Below are positions 31,698 to 40,308 of a stretch of DNA of 64,000 bases, one piece after another; the first letter of the stretch is position 1, and each line of letters starts with the position of its first letter. Both the position numbers and the translations under genes were made by a program. This DNA is from Dehalococcoidia bacterium (GTDB lineage Bacteria; Chloroflexota; Dehalococcoidia; SM23-28-2): assembly GCA_030615765.1 (NCBI GenBank), contig JAUWYP010000005.1, forward strand, positions 1-64,000. The letters run 5' to 3'. The notes under the pieces were generated by a model that did no database searches, was not told where the DNA came from, and was given only the letters and a program-made list of their open reading frames with translations.

Positions 31698-34499
31698 ATG
31701 ATGCCATTCCCCTACCGCGATCCCAAGCAGGCGGAGGCGTTCGCTCTGGGCTACTTCGAACGCCTGCGTGGCAGTGATGATATTCGCAGGACGTGGCTGG
31801 GACTGGATGCGCTCGTTCAGGTGCGCATCCAAGAGCCGGACATCGCCGTTTTCGTCGACACGCGCGGCGGCCGCGAGATGCGCATCAGGCCGAGCGTTGA
31901 CGATGGGGAGCCCGACCTTACGCTGACCCTCACCGCCGACAGCTTCCACGACATCTACAGCGGCCAGCTTAACGTCTTCACTGCGTTTGCCACCCACAGG
32001 ATCAAGGCCGAGGGCAATGCCGCTCTGATCATGAAAACGGCCTGGACGCTGCCGCAGGCGATCCAGATCTACCGCGAGCACTGCGCTTCGGCCGGACTGC
32101 CGGAACAGGAAACGAAAGCCCCCAGGCCAGAGGCAGCTGAAGCGGTGGCGGCGGCCCTCGTTGGGGACAGGGTAGACCGTCTGCGTGAGCGATTCCTGCG
32201 CGGGCAGCGGGAGGTCTGTGTAGAGCGCGCTCGCTACCTCACCGAGTCGTGCCGCCAGACGGAGGGGCAGCCCGCCGTTCTGCGCCAGGCTCGCGCTTTG
32301 GAGCACATCCTGGGCCAGATCAGCGTGCGCGTCGAGCCGGATGAATTGTTGGTGGGCAACGTCACCGGCAAGCCGCTGGGCGCGGGAATCTATCCGGAAG
32401 GCATCGGCGGGCGCATCCTGGGCGAACTGCCGAACCTCGCCCAGCGCGACTGCAACGCGTTTGCCATCGACCCAGAGGACGAACGTGAGCTGGTCGAGAG
32501 CATCCTGCCCTACTGGCGCGGCAAGACAACCGAGGAGCGGGCGCGGGAGCTCTGGTCGCCGGCGGTGACCGCCAGCTTCGAGAAGGTGGCGCCGTTCATC
32601 TTCACCGAGATCGGCGGTATCGGACACATGCTGGTCAACCACCAGCGAGTGCTGGAACGGGGGCTGCTGGCGATCATCGAAGAGGCTGGAAGGAAGAGGC
32701 AGGAGGCGGGGGACAAGGCCCAGCGCGATTTCTACGAGGCTGCGGAGATCGCCGGGCGGGCAGTGATCTCCTGGGCGAACCGCTACGCAGACGAGGCTAA
32801 GCGGCTAGCCAGTGGGGCAACGGGTTCCCGCCGCGATGAGCTCCTGGCCATCGCCGAGGCGTGTCGCCGCGTACCCGCTCAGCCAGCGCGGACGTTCCAG
32901 GAGGCGCTCCAGTCCGTCCTGTTCATGCACTACACCGTGCAGATCGAATCGTGGGAGTCGGCCATCTCCTTGGGCCGGATCGATCAGTTTCTCTATCCGG
33001 TCTACAGGGCCGAAATGGAGGCCGGGCGGCTTTCGCGCGACCGCGCGCTGGAGCTGCTGGCCTGCTTCTACATCAAGCTCAGTCACTCCATTCCGCTGTT
33101 CGACGCCGACGTGACGCTCGCCTTCTCCGGTCTGACTAACTTTGCCAACACGGTCATCGGCGGCGTGGACGAGGAAGGCAACGACGCCGCTAACGATCTC
33201 TCGTACCTGATGCTGGAAGCCATGAAGCGCGTGCGAACGCCGCAGCCGAACTTTGGCGTTCGTCTGCACAAGCAGGCCCCGCGAGAGTTCCGAGACGCTA
33301 TCGTCCAAGCGGTGGCCGACGGCATCGGCAATCTCCAGCTGTTCAACGATGAGGTGGTCATCGCCTCGCTGACCAATCGAGGCGTCCCCCTGCAAGAGGC
33401 GCGCGACTACGGAATCATTGGTTGCGTGGAGCAGGCCGTGCCCGGCAAGAGCTTTACGTCCTCCGACGCAGCGCTGCTCAACCTGCCGTTGTGCCTGGAG
33501 CTAGCGCTGAACAACGGTCGCGGGCGACTATTCTCCGATCAGCTTGGCCCGCCCACCGGAGACCCGCGAAGCTTCACGCGCATCGAGGACGTAATCGAAG
33601 CCTTCCGGTCGCAGGTCGAGCACATCGTCGGTCAGGTGGTGGAAGGGCTGGGGGGGCTGGCGCAGGCTCACGCGGAGCAGCGGCCGGTGCCACTGGCCTC
33701 ATCGCTTACCGACGACTGCCTGACACGCGGCCTCGATCTGACAGCAGGCGGCGCCCGCTACAACTTCACCGGTGTCCAGGGCGTGGGCGTGGCAACCGTC
33801 GGCGATAGCCTGGCGGCGATAGAGTGGCTGGTGTTCGACCAGAAGCGCATCGCCATGGAGGAACTGCTGGCCGCGCTGGACACGGACTTCGAAGGTCAGG
33901 AGTCGCTGCGACAGATGCTCCTGAACAAGGCGCCCAAGTACGGCAATGACGACGATCGGGCCGACCGATTCACTCGCCTGGCGGCGGAGATATGCTGCCG
34001 CGCCGTCGAGAAGCACCGCAACCCCCGCGGCGGCTGGTATTCGCCCGGGCTGTACAGCGTGACGACACACGTGGCCTTCGGGCTGATGGTCGGCGCTACC
34101 CCTGATGGGCGCCATGCGGGCGAGACGCTGTCGCAGGGCATCAGCCCGGCGCACGGGCGCGACAGGAGCGGACCCACCGCCGGCCTCAAGTCCGCTGTTA
34201 AGCTCGATCACACGCTAGTGTCCAACGGGCTGGCGCTGATCCAGATGCTCAGCCTGGGCGCATCGGCGCGTAAACACGCCAGCGAGGTGCTGGGCGGGCT
34301 GTTGGAGGCGTATTTCGCCCTCGGCGGGCAGGAGCTGCAATGGAATCTGGTGGATCGGGCGACGCTGCTCGCCGCCCAGCAAGACCCGGAGGCATATCGG
34401 GGGCTGGTCGTGCGGGTGGCAGGCTATAGTGCCCTGTTCACCGACCTCAACCGCGTCGTCCAGGACGAGCTGATCGCGCGGACTGAGCACGCCACCTGA
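31698..34499 (+). CDS. SCP2-glycyl radical enzyme fusion
   Basis: A 933-residue protein. Residues 1 to about 135 form an SCP2/sterol-carrier domain (DLTLTLTADSFHDIYSGQ, FATHRIKAEGNAALIM). The remainder is a glycyl radical enzyme of the pyruvate formate-lyase superfamily: REVCVERARYLTES start, QIESWESAISLGRIDQFLYP, active-site Cys576 in GIIGCVEQ with Glu578 two residues on (the C-x-E pattern of dehydratase/lyase members, not the CC of PFL), and the radical loop RVAGYSALF with Gly909. The substrate is not known; an SCP2 domain suggests a lipid-like or hydrophobic one. No radical-SAM activase lies in the window. Confidence 0.88.
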   Translation: MMPFPYRDPKQAEAFALGYFERLRGSDDIRRTWLGLDALVQVRIQEPDIAVFVDTRGGREMRIRPSVDDGEPDLTLTLTADSFHDIYSGQLNVFTAFATHRIKAEGNAALIMKTAWTLPQAIQIYREHCASAGLPEQETKAPRPEAAEAVAAALVGDRVDRLRERFLRGQREVCVERARYLTESCRQTEGQPAVLRQARALEHILGQISVRVEPDELLVGNVTGKPLGAGIYPEGIGGRILGELPNLAQRDCNAFAIDPEDERELVESILPYWRGKTTEERARELWSPAVTASFEKVAPFIFTEIGGIGHMLVNHQRVLERGLLAIIEEAGRKRQEAGDKAQRDFYEAAEIAGRAVISWANRYADEAKRLASGATGSRRDELLAIAEACRRVPAQPARTFQEALQSVLFMHYTVQIESWESAISLGRIDQFLYPVYRAEMEAGRLSRDRALELLACFYIKLSHSIPLFDADVTLAFSGLTNFANTVIGGVDEEGNDAANDLSYLMLEAMKRVRTPQPNFGVRLHKQAPREFRDAIVQAVADGIGNLQLFNDEVVIASLTNRGVPLQEARDYGIIGCVEQAVPGKSFTSSDAALLNLPLCLELALNNGRGRLFSDQLGPPTGDPRSFTRIEDVIEAFRSQVEHIVGQVVEGLGGLAQAHAEQRPVPLASSLTDDCLTRGLDLTAGGARYNFTGVQGVGVATVGDSLAAIEWLVFDQKRIAMEELLAALDTDFEGQESLRQMLLNKAPKYGNDDDRADRFTRLAAEICCRAVEKHRNPRGGWYSPGLYSVTTHVAFGLMVGATPDGRHAGETLSQGISPAHGRDRSGPTAGLKSAVKLDHTLVSNGLALIQMLSLGASARKHASEVLGGLLEAYFALGGQELQWNLVDRATLLAAQQDPEAYRGLVVRVAGYSALFTDLNRVVQDELIARTEHAT

Positions 34500-34547
34500 G
34501 GAACGCCGCGGAAGAAGACATCGACCGTCGTTTTCGGCACGTGACGC

Positions 34548-35075
34548 CTAGCTGAAGGCCGCTTGAATCTGCCTCACCTGTTGTATTGCGTTCTGGGCGT
34601 CATCTTCGGAGAACTGGGGCTTGAGCGAAATGACGCGGGCCACAGTAGCGTTGTCAGACTCAGGCCTCTCGTTATTTAGTACGTAAAGCGTGGTCGCAAG
34701 CAGTTCCAGTTCCGTGGCATGCCTTGGCCCCAACTCGTTCGCGAGTTCCCGCAGCTTGGCGACCATTTTCTTTCCAACCGGACTTGGCTTGCCCAGAAGC
34801 TTGCCCAAATCAGTCACACCGTAGCTCGGTCCGTAGGGGGGCTTCGGAGTAATAGCGACGGCACCGATTGAACGAAGAGACCGAATATCGGCGTCGACAT
34901 CGAAGGAATACGGCCCTCGCTGGTAGAGAACGAATTCGGAGCCGGACTCCAAGCCCAGGAGCTCTTGAGCAAAGTAGAGGAATTTGTGAATGTGCATCCG
35001 TCCAGTCCAGCTGCCGGCCTCGTTCAGCATCTGAACGACTGACGCCAACAGCCTTAGCCTCCGACCTTCTTTCAT
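34548..35075 (-). CDS. YwgA-like protein
   Basis: A 175-residue protein, helical, with AGSWTGRMHIHKFLYFAQEL, then LYQRGPYSFDVDADIRSLRSIGAV, the layout of Bacillus YwgA, a family related in pattern to Panacea/SocA-like (DUF4065) antitoxins. Residues 120-175 are a helical tail. Its ATG overlaps the stop of the HD gene (ATGA at 35072-35075). In Bacillus, as I recall, ywgA lies beside the HD-domain gene ywfO, so the pair is conserved over large distance. Base composition is less GC-rich than in the flanks, consistent with transfer. Confidence 0.65.
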   Translation of the reverse strand: MKEGRRLRLLASVVQMLNEAGSWTGRMHIHKFLYFAQELLGLESGSEFVLYQRGPYSFDVDADIRSLRSIGAVAITPKPPYGPSYGVTDLGKLLGKPSPVGKKMVAKLRELANELGPRHATELELLATTLYVLNNERPESDNATVARVISLKPQFSEDDAQNAIQQVRQIQAAFS

Positions 35076-36337
35076 GACGGCGCTCCTTTCCCTTTGAGGA
35101 ACTCGTCGCAGGCTTTCCTCACTTTTTCCCGGACATCGTGATGTGCGTAAATCCGCCCGAACCAGACAGGCTCCAACGACCTGATCAGTTTAGACACGAG
35201 CCAAATGTCTTCCCGTGTGCCGTCATCGCGAACAACGTAAAGCTTGCCCTCTTCCAAGGTGTGTGCGTCCTTACCCACCTCATCCGTTCGCACCCGATCC
35301 TGGAAGCGATCATGCAGATGGCGGGAGAGGTTCTCCAGGATTTCGGGATCTTTCAGCTTGGCTTGAGGAGTGATTTCTTTGACGAGCCGATAGTGGTTTC
35401 TGTGCCGAAGGCGGAGCGCAAGATCCGCTAGGCGGCCCTCTCCGGCAGCCGCTTTGGCGATGGCGGCACCGACAGTGTCATCTGTAAGCTGCATGTACTC
35501 GTCTAGTTGCGCCGGAAAGTGACCGTCTTGCAGGTACGCCGAGAGGAAGTCAAGCAGGTGGCGGTCGTAGATCCTTCTCACATCGTGGAAATAGACCTGT
35601 AGGAACATGAAGTACCGTGCGAGAAGAAGGCCCTCCGCCGCATGTAGTCCGCCCGCCTCGATCGCCAACACTGGAGTGCCGGCGTCCGGGTGCTTGATGA
35701 GGGTCAGTGTGTTCAGAAGCCGGTGGTAATCGAACCGTCCCGCTGCAGCCCCTGAGTGAAGTGCATCTCGTACCAGGTAATCCATACGATCGACGCCCAG
35801 CTCACCGGCCACAATCTCCTGCAACAACTGGAGAGACGCATCTTCCTGCGGTCTTAATTCGGGTCCCAAAGCCACGGCGACAACTTGGTCGGGATCACAA
35901 TTGATGGTCATCCTTCTGAGGAGGGGGCTGATGTGGTCGGAGCGGATGAAGTCTTCGGAGAAGCCCTCATGACTCTTGTACCCTGGTGGCAGTAGCTGCT
36001 CAGGAGCGTGCGAAAAGGGCGCGTGACCAATGTCGTGCAGGAGAGCTCCGATTCGGAGCACCTGGCGACACGCAGATCTATCCAAGTCTGACCAGCCCAA
36101 CTCGTTCAGGGCATCAGGGTTCTTCCGTACGATCGTATCGAAGGCTTGAGTAGCTAGTTCCATAGTGCCTAGGCTGTGCTCGAAACGGGTGTGTGTGGCG
36201 CCCGGGTATACCTCGCAGGTCAGGGCCAACTGCTTGATGTGCTTCAACCGCTGCACCGGCTGGGAGTCTATGAGCCGCTTCTCAAAGTCATCGAACAGGA
36301 TGAAGTTGTGAACGGGGTCCCGAACTTCGTGCCACAT
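35072..36337 (-). CDS. HD-domain phosphohydrolase (YwfO/dGTPase-like)
   Basis: A 421-residue HD superfamily protein. The metal ligands are visible: His in THTRFEHSLGTMELA, the HD pair in LLHDIGHAPFSHAPE and Asp in GVDRMDYLVRDALHSG. This is the YwfO/SAMHD1-like layout, where members hydrolyse dNTPs or other nucleotides. The start is set at ATG 36337, not the ATG at 36349, because a strong promoter -10 overlaps the latter; the message would be almost leaderless. Translationally coupled to the YwgA-like gene. Confidence 0.88.
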   Translation of the reverse strand: MWHEVRDPVHNFILFDDFEKRLIDSQPVQRLKHIKQLALTCEVYPGATHTRFEHSLGTMELATQAFDTIVRKNPDALNELGWSDLDRSACRQVLRIGALLHDIGHAPFSHAPEQLLPPGYKSHEGFSEDFIRSDHISPLLRRMTINCDPDQVVAVALGPELRPQEDASLQLLQEIVAGELGVDRMDYLVRDALHSGAAAGRFDYHRLLNTLTLIKHPDAGTPVLAIEAGGLHAAEGLLLARYFMFLQVYFHDVRRIYDRHLLDFLSAYLQDGHFPAQLDEYMQLTDDTVGAAIAKAAAGEGRLADLALRLRHRNHYRLVKEITPQAKLKDPEILENLSRHLHDRFQDRVRTDEVGKDAHTLEEGKLYVVRDDGTREDIWLVSKLIRSLEPVWFGRIYAHHDVREKVRKACDEFLKGKGAPS

Positions 36338-36348
36338 GGCTAGTTCCA

Positions 36349-36377
36349 ATGATAGAACAGGCGTTCGCCTATGTCAA
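36349..36377 (-). promoter_or_regulatory. Promoter of the HD-YwgA cassette with operator-like palindrome
   Basis: On the minus strand TTGACA (36372-36377), 17-base spacer and TATCAT (36349-36354). The spacer is filled by the inverted repeat AGGCG-AA-CGCCT (36359-36370), an ideal place for a repressor. A second TTGACA lies about 29 bases further upstream. Confidence 0.7.
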
Positions 36378-36783
36378 TGGTTTGGTGCCTTATCTTCGCT
36401 TGTTTTTGTCAATGTAGCGGTAGTCCGGCGCGGCGTCAAGTGATTATGCGCGTAATCGTTAGGACAAAATGTCGGACAGGCGATTGCTTGGCGCCAACCG
36501 TAGGTTGTGAGCGACTTTCGGAACGCGTATAAGCTGTGGAGTGACGATATTCCATCGGGCGTCTCGTCGCAGCTCAAGGAGCCACCCACTCGGGCTCGTG
36601 CTGCAGACCACTTCCTCCAGGAAGACGGAGGCGAAGAGCCCGCTGGAGTGATCGGGCATCTGAGCGCTCGCACCAGAAGCATCCCATCATGAGTGGCCGG
36701 AAGAGGGGGCGGAGCCGCTAGGACAATAAGCCGACCGTGGGCTATCCTGAGGGTGGCCACGATCTGAGGAAGGAGGGACACCG
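36378..36783. other. Intergenic region without recognised gene
   Basis: Between the HD-cassette promoter and the plus-strand hydrolase lie about 400 bases. Overlapping short frames exist on both strands (for example 36459-36659 minus and 36507-36692 plus) but none shows a signal, domain or good RBS. It may be eroded coding sequence at the edge of a transferred cassette. Confidence 0.35.
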
Positions 36784-37677
36784 GTGCTCAGACACGAGTA
36801 CGCTGATGTGAACGGCATCCGACTGCACTATGTGACCGCGGGAGAGGGCAAGCTGATCATGTTCGCCCACGGCTTTCCCGAGTTCTGGTACGAGTGGAAG
36901 AACCAGCTCGCTGAGTTCGAACGGGACTACCAAGCCGTGGCTCCCGACATGCGCGGCTACAATCTGTCATCAAAGCCCACAGACGTTGACCAGTATCAAG
37001 TGAACTACTTGGTCGAAGATCTACGGGCGCTTGCAGAGCATCTTGGTCACAAGAGGTTCATCCTCGTCGGTCACGACTGGGGTGGCGCCGTCGCGTGGGC
37101 ATTCGCGATCTACCATCCCGATTGTCTTGAGAAGCTTATCATCATCAATGGGCCCCATCCGGGCGTGTTCGAGCGCGAGCTGCGAGAGAACCCGGCTCAA
37201 CAGCGGGCCAGCCAGTACATGCTGGTGTTCCGCAGCCCGAAGGCCGAGCAGATTCTCTCGGCGGACAACTACGCTGCGCTCGTGGATGCCGTTTTGGGCG
37301 AGGGACTCAAGGAGGGGTACTTCGGCGAAGAGGATCGCAAGGCGTACATCGAAGCGTGGTCACAGCCGGGTGCCCTCACTGGAGGGCTAAACTACTACCG
37401 GGCCGCGCGCGTCGGCCCGCCCACGAGTGAAGGCACTCATTGGCGAGCGGGAGACAGCACGACCTCGGGTCTGTCCTCGCTGACGGTGAAGGTGCCGACG
37501 CTGGTGATCTGGGGCGAGAAGGACGAGGCTCTGCTCACCGGCAACCTCGAAGGGCTTGATCGGTTCGTGCCTGATTTGACAGTGAAGCGCATCCCGGACG
37601 GCTCACACTGGGTCATCCACGAGAAGCCGGGACTGGTTAACTCTTACATACGAGACTTCATCACGGGCAAGCGGTAG
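36784..37677 (+). CDS. Alpha/beta hydrolase, epoxide hydrolase-like
   Basis: A 297-residue alpha/beta hydrolase. It has the oxyanion motif HGFPE (29-33), nucleophile Asp98 in VGHDWGGAVAW and catalytic His275 in DGSHWVIHEKP, as in soluble epoxide hydrolases and fluoroacetate dehalogenases. The Asp nucleophile distinguishes it from serine esterases. GTG start preceded by GGAAGGAGGG. It is the second Asp-nucleophile hydrolase in the window besides the haloalkane dehalogenase; the two are not in the same operon. Confidence 0.82.
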   Translation: MLRHEYADVNGIRLHYVTAGEGKLIMFAHGFPEFWYEWKNQLAEFERDYQAVAPDMRGYNLSSKPTDVDQYQVNYLVEDLRALAEHLGHKRFILVGHDWGGAVAWAFAIYHPDCLEKLIIINGPHPGVFERELRENPAQQRASQYMLVFRSPKAEQILSADNYAALVDAVLGEGLKEGYFGEEDRKAYIEAWSQPGALTGGLNYYRAARVGPPTSEGTHWRAGDSTTSGLSSLTVKVPTLVIWGEKDEALLTGNLEGLDRFVPDLTVKRIPDGSHWVIHEKPGLVNSYIRDFITGKR

Positions 37678-37722
37678 GATGCCGGGCCACAGAAGGTCGC
37701 ACGCCGGCCGGAGGGTCGCCGG

Positions 37723-38334
37723 TCAGCGGGCCTTCAGCTCAGCGAGGCCTCTCCGGAAGGCCTTCAGATTGAGGTCGAGCTTATCAGCCGGCAGGCTTTC
37801 CTGGAGTTCGAGCTCGAACTCTTTCGCTGCCAGGGGCAGCAGGCCGGCCCCCACGAGCGCTCCGACCATGACGATATTGGCTAGGATGGACGCGCCGAGG
37901 TCCAGAGCAATGTCCGTGGCATTGATCATCCAGGCCCTTCTGGATAGCTCTTCCAGCGCTCTCACTATGTCCTCGACGCTGGGATAGTGAGCAGTGCCGA
38001 TGGCCACGGCTAGCGGGTATACGGGCCGGGAATTGGTAACAACTGTGACGTTTGGATTGCCGTATTGCCCCAGCACTCGCAGGGTCTCCAGCGGCTCCAG
38101 GCCCAGGATGACGTCGGCTTGGCCATGAGGGATAAGCGGGCCATACTGGGCTTGGTCCGAGATTCTCAGGTGGCTCATCACCGCTCCGCCCCTTTGGGAT
38201 GCGCCGTAGGTTTCGCCGATGGTCACGTGATAGCCGGCCCGCACCAGAGCGCTGCCCATGAGCTGCGAGATGAGCACGTTGCCCTGGCCGCCGACGCCGG
38301 TGACGATGACGTTGAGAGGGTCTGTTCCTTCCAT
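37723..38334 (-). CDS. iorB: Indolepyruvate:ferredoxin oxidoreductase, beta subunit
   Basis: A 203-residue 2-oxoacid oxidoreductase gamma-type domain: NVIVTGVGGQGNVLISQLMGSA, GETYGASQRGGAVMSHLRIS and DVILGLEPLETLRVL. It starts at ATG 38334, two bases after the iorA stop, so it is the last gene of the ior operon. With IorA it would oxidise aryl pyruvates to aryl-acetyl-CoA with ferredoxin as acceptor. Confidence 0.9.
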   Translation of the reverse strand: MEGTDPLNVIVTGVGGQGNVLISQLMGSALVRAGYHVTIGETYGASQRGGAVMSHLRISDQAQYGPLIPHGQADVILGLEPLETLRVLGQYGNPNVTVVTNSRPVYPLAVAIGTAHYPSVEDIVRALEELSRRAWMINATDIALDLGASILANIVMVGALVGAGLLPLAAKEFELELQESLPADKLDLNLKAFRRGLAELKAR

Positions 38335-38336
38335 GA

Positions 38337-40256
38337 TCAGGCTACCTCCCTGATGATGGCCGAGGCGGGGCAGATGTCGGCGCACACCCCGCAGCCGCTG
38401 CAGATGACCTCATCGATCTTAGCCGTCTGACTGTCAGCGTCCCAGACAAGGCCGGGGCACTGGAATATCCGCGTGCACAGGCGGTTGCAGCCGCAGCTCT
38501 CGCCCCGACACTTCTCGCTGTCCACCCGAACCTTGTAGGCGGCCTTCTCCTCCTCCTTGGCCCTGACCAAGGCGCACTTTCTCCTGGAAATCAGCACCCG
38601 CACGCCGCCATCGTCTTGCATCAGGTTCAGGAGCTTGCTGGTGGTGTCTTGGAGGTCAAAGGGGTCGGCCACACCCACCCGTATGCCCAGCGAGCGACAC
38701 AGCCCTTCTATGTCCACGCTGGGCGCTGGCTCTCCCAGGGCACTGGCTCCCGTTCCAGGGTGGGGCTGGAAACCGGTCATAGCAGTGGCACTGTTATCGA
38801 GGATGATCAAGGTGAAGTTGGATTGGTTGTAGACCGCGTTGATCAGGGCCGGGATGACAGCATGGAAGAAAGTGGAGTCGCCGCACACTGTCAATACGGG
38901 CTGGTCAAAGCCCAGCTTGTCCAGCTTGCCAAAGCCGCAGGCGAGGCCGACGCCCGATCCCATGGCCTGCACCGTCTTGAGCTGAAAGAATCCGGTGGGC
39001 CCCAGGCCCAGCGTATAGCAGCCGATGTCTCCGGTGACGAAGCCGCCGCGTCCATCCAGCTTCAGGGCATTCTTCACCGACCAGAGGGTGGCTCTGTGGG
39101 GGCAGCCGGCACAGAAGCCGATCATCCTGGTCTGCATCAGGCCTCCGGTCAGATCCTGTGCCTTCTTGGCGTAGTCGGGCTCGACGGCGACCCTTTCCCG
39201 GCCCAGGATGGAGCTTAGGGCCGCCATCACCCGGTCCGGGTCCAGTTCGCCAAAGGAGGGCAGGTGGCCGCTCCGCTTGCCGTAGAAGGTCAGGGGGCCG
39301 AGAATGGCGAAGGTATCGCCGACCAGCTCTTTGAGGTTGCCCTCCAGGAAGGGGTCGACCTCCTCTACCACCATTACCTTATCGGTTCGGGCCAGGTGCT
39401 GCTGCACGAGCTTTTCGGGCAGGGGCCAGGTGGTGCCGAGCTTCAGAATGCCCACGGAGCTCTCCAGGCCGAGGGCCTTCACCGCCTCCAAGGAGTAGTA
39501 CCAGCCGCTGCCGCTGGTAACTATCAGCAACTCCGGCGCCTCGGGCCCGGTGTACCAGTTGAAGGGGGACGACTCGAATATCTCCCTCGCCTTGCTCACC
39601 TTCTGATGCAGGAAGCTGTGCTTGATGGGAACGAGCAGGGGGGTGAACTGGCCGAGCATTGTGGGCGCAAACCTTGCCTGCCTGCTGGGGGACACTAGCT
39701 CGCCGAGGCGCACGTCTCCGCGGGCGTGGGAGACCCGCGTCACGCTCCTGACCAGGCACACGTTCTTGATCTCTTCCGATAGTTCGAAAGCCCACTTGGT
39801 CATGTCCTTGGCTTCCTGCGAGTTGACAGGCTCAAGGAGGGGGAGCTCGGCCCACTTGGCGGCGGGCCGGGAGTCCTGCTCGTTGGTGCTGGACAGGCCG
39901 GAGGGGTCGTCGCAAAGCACCAGTACCAGGCCGGCGACGGTTCCTGTCAGGTTGAGGTTCATCAGGAAATCGGAGGCGACGTTGAGGCCGTTTTGCTTCA
40001 TGGCCACGATAGCCCGTACCCCGGCAAAGGAGGCTGCCGCGGCGGCTTCCAGGGCCACCTTCTCGTTTACTGACCACTCGACGTAGATGTCCGTCTCCCT
40101 GGTGACCTCGGCCAGGCTGCCGATGATCTCCGAGGAGGGGGTGCCGGGATAGGCGCTGGCGAATCCCAGGCCCGCCTCCAGCGCCCCTCGGGCGATAGCC
40201 TCGTTACCCATCAGAAGCTGGCTGGCACCCGCCTCGTATGCTGTGATGCTCGTCAT
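38337..40256 (-). CDS. iorA: Indolepyruvate:ferredoxin oxidoreductase, alpha subunit
   Basis: A 639-residue protein with the fused PFOR layout of IorA: N-terminal pyrimidine-binding domain (GNEAIARGALEAGLGFASAYPGTP), then the TPP-binding part (GFCAGCPHRATLWSVKNAL, GDIGCYTLGL, CGDSTFFHAVIPALINAVYN) and a C-terminal pair of 4Fe-4S sites (CRGESCGCNRLC with a later CPG; CSGCGVCADICPA). Key in degrading aromatic amino acids. Overlaps nothing but is tightly placed between the FrhB-like gene (52 bases) and iorB. Confidence 0.92.
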   Translation of the reverse strand: MTSITAYEAGASQLLMGNEAIARGALEAGLGFASAYPGTPSSEIIGSLAEVTRETDIYVEWSVNEKVALEAAAAASFAGVRAIVAMKQNGLNVASDFLMNLNLTGTVAGLVLVLCDDPSGLSSTNEQDSRPAAKWAELPLLEPVNSQEAKDMTKWAFELSEEIKNVCLVRSVTRVSHARGDVRLGELVSPSRQARFAPTMLGQFTPLLVPIKHSFLHQKVSKAREIFESSPFNWYTGPEAPELLIVTSGSGWYYSLEAVKALGLESSVGILKLGTTWPLPEKLVQQHLARTDKVMVVEEVDPFLEGNLKELVGDTFAILGPLTFYGKRSGHLPSFGELDPDRVMAALSSILGRERVAVEPDYAKKAQDLTGGLMQTRMIGFCAGCPHRATLWSVKNALKLDGRGGFVTGDIGCYTLGLGPTGFFQLKTVQAMGSGVGLACGFGKLDKLGFDQPVLTVCGDSTFFHAVIPALINAVYNQSNFTLIILDNSATAMTGFQPHPGTGASALGEPAPSVDIEGLCRSLGIRVGVADPFDLQDTTSKLLNLMQDDGGVRVLISRRKCALVRAKEEEKAAYKVRVDSEKCRGESCGCNRLCTRIFQCPGLVWDADSQTAKIDEVICSGCGVCADICPASAIIREVA

Positions 40257-40308
40257 CTCGGCAACCCCTTTCGACCGTCGGCTGCGTGTGTCACCGTGAG
40301 TGCCATTG

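Noticed and set aside
36459-36659. Minus-strand frame of 66 codons with fairly normal composition.
   Set aside because: No recognised domain or RBS, and other frames of the same stretch are equally open; kept only as possible eroded sequence.
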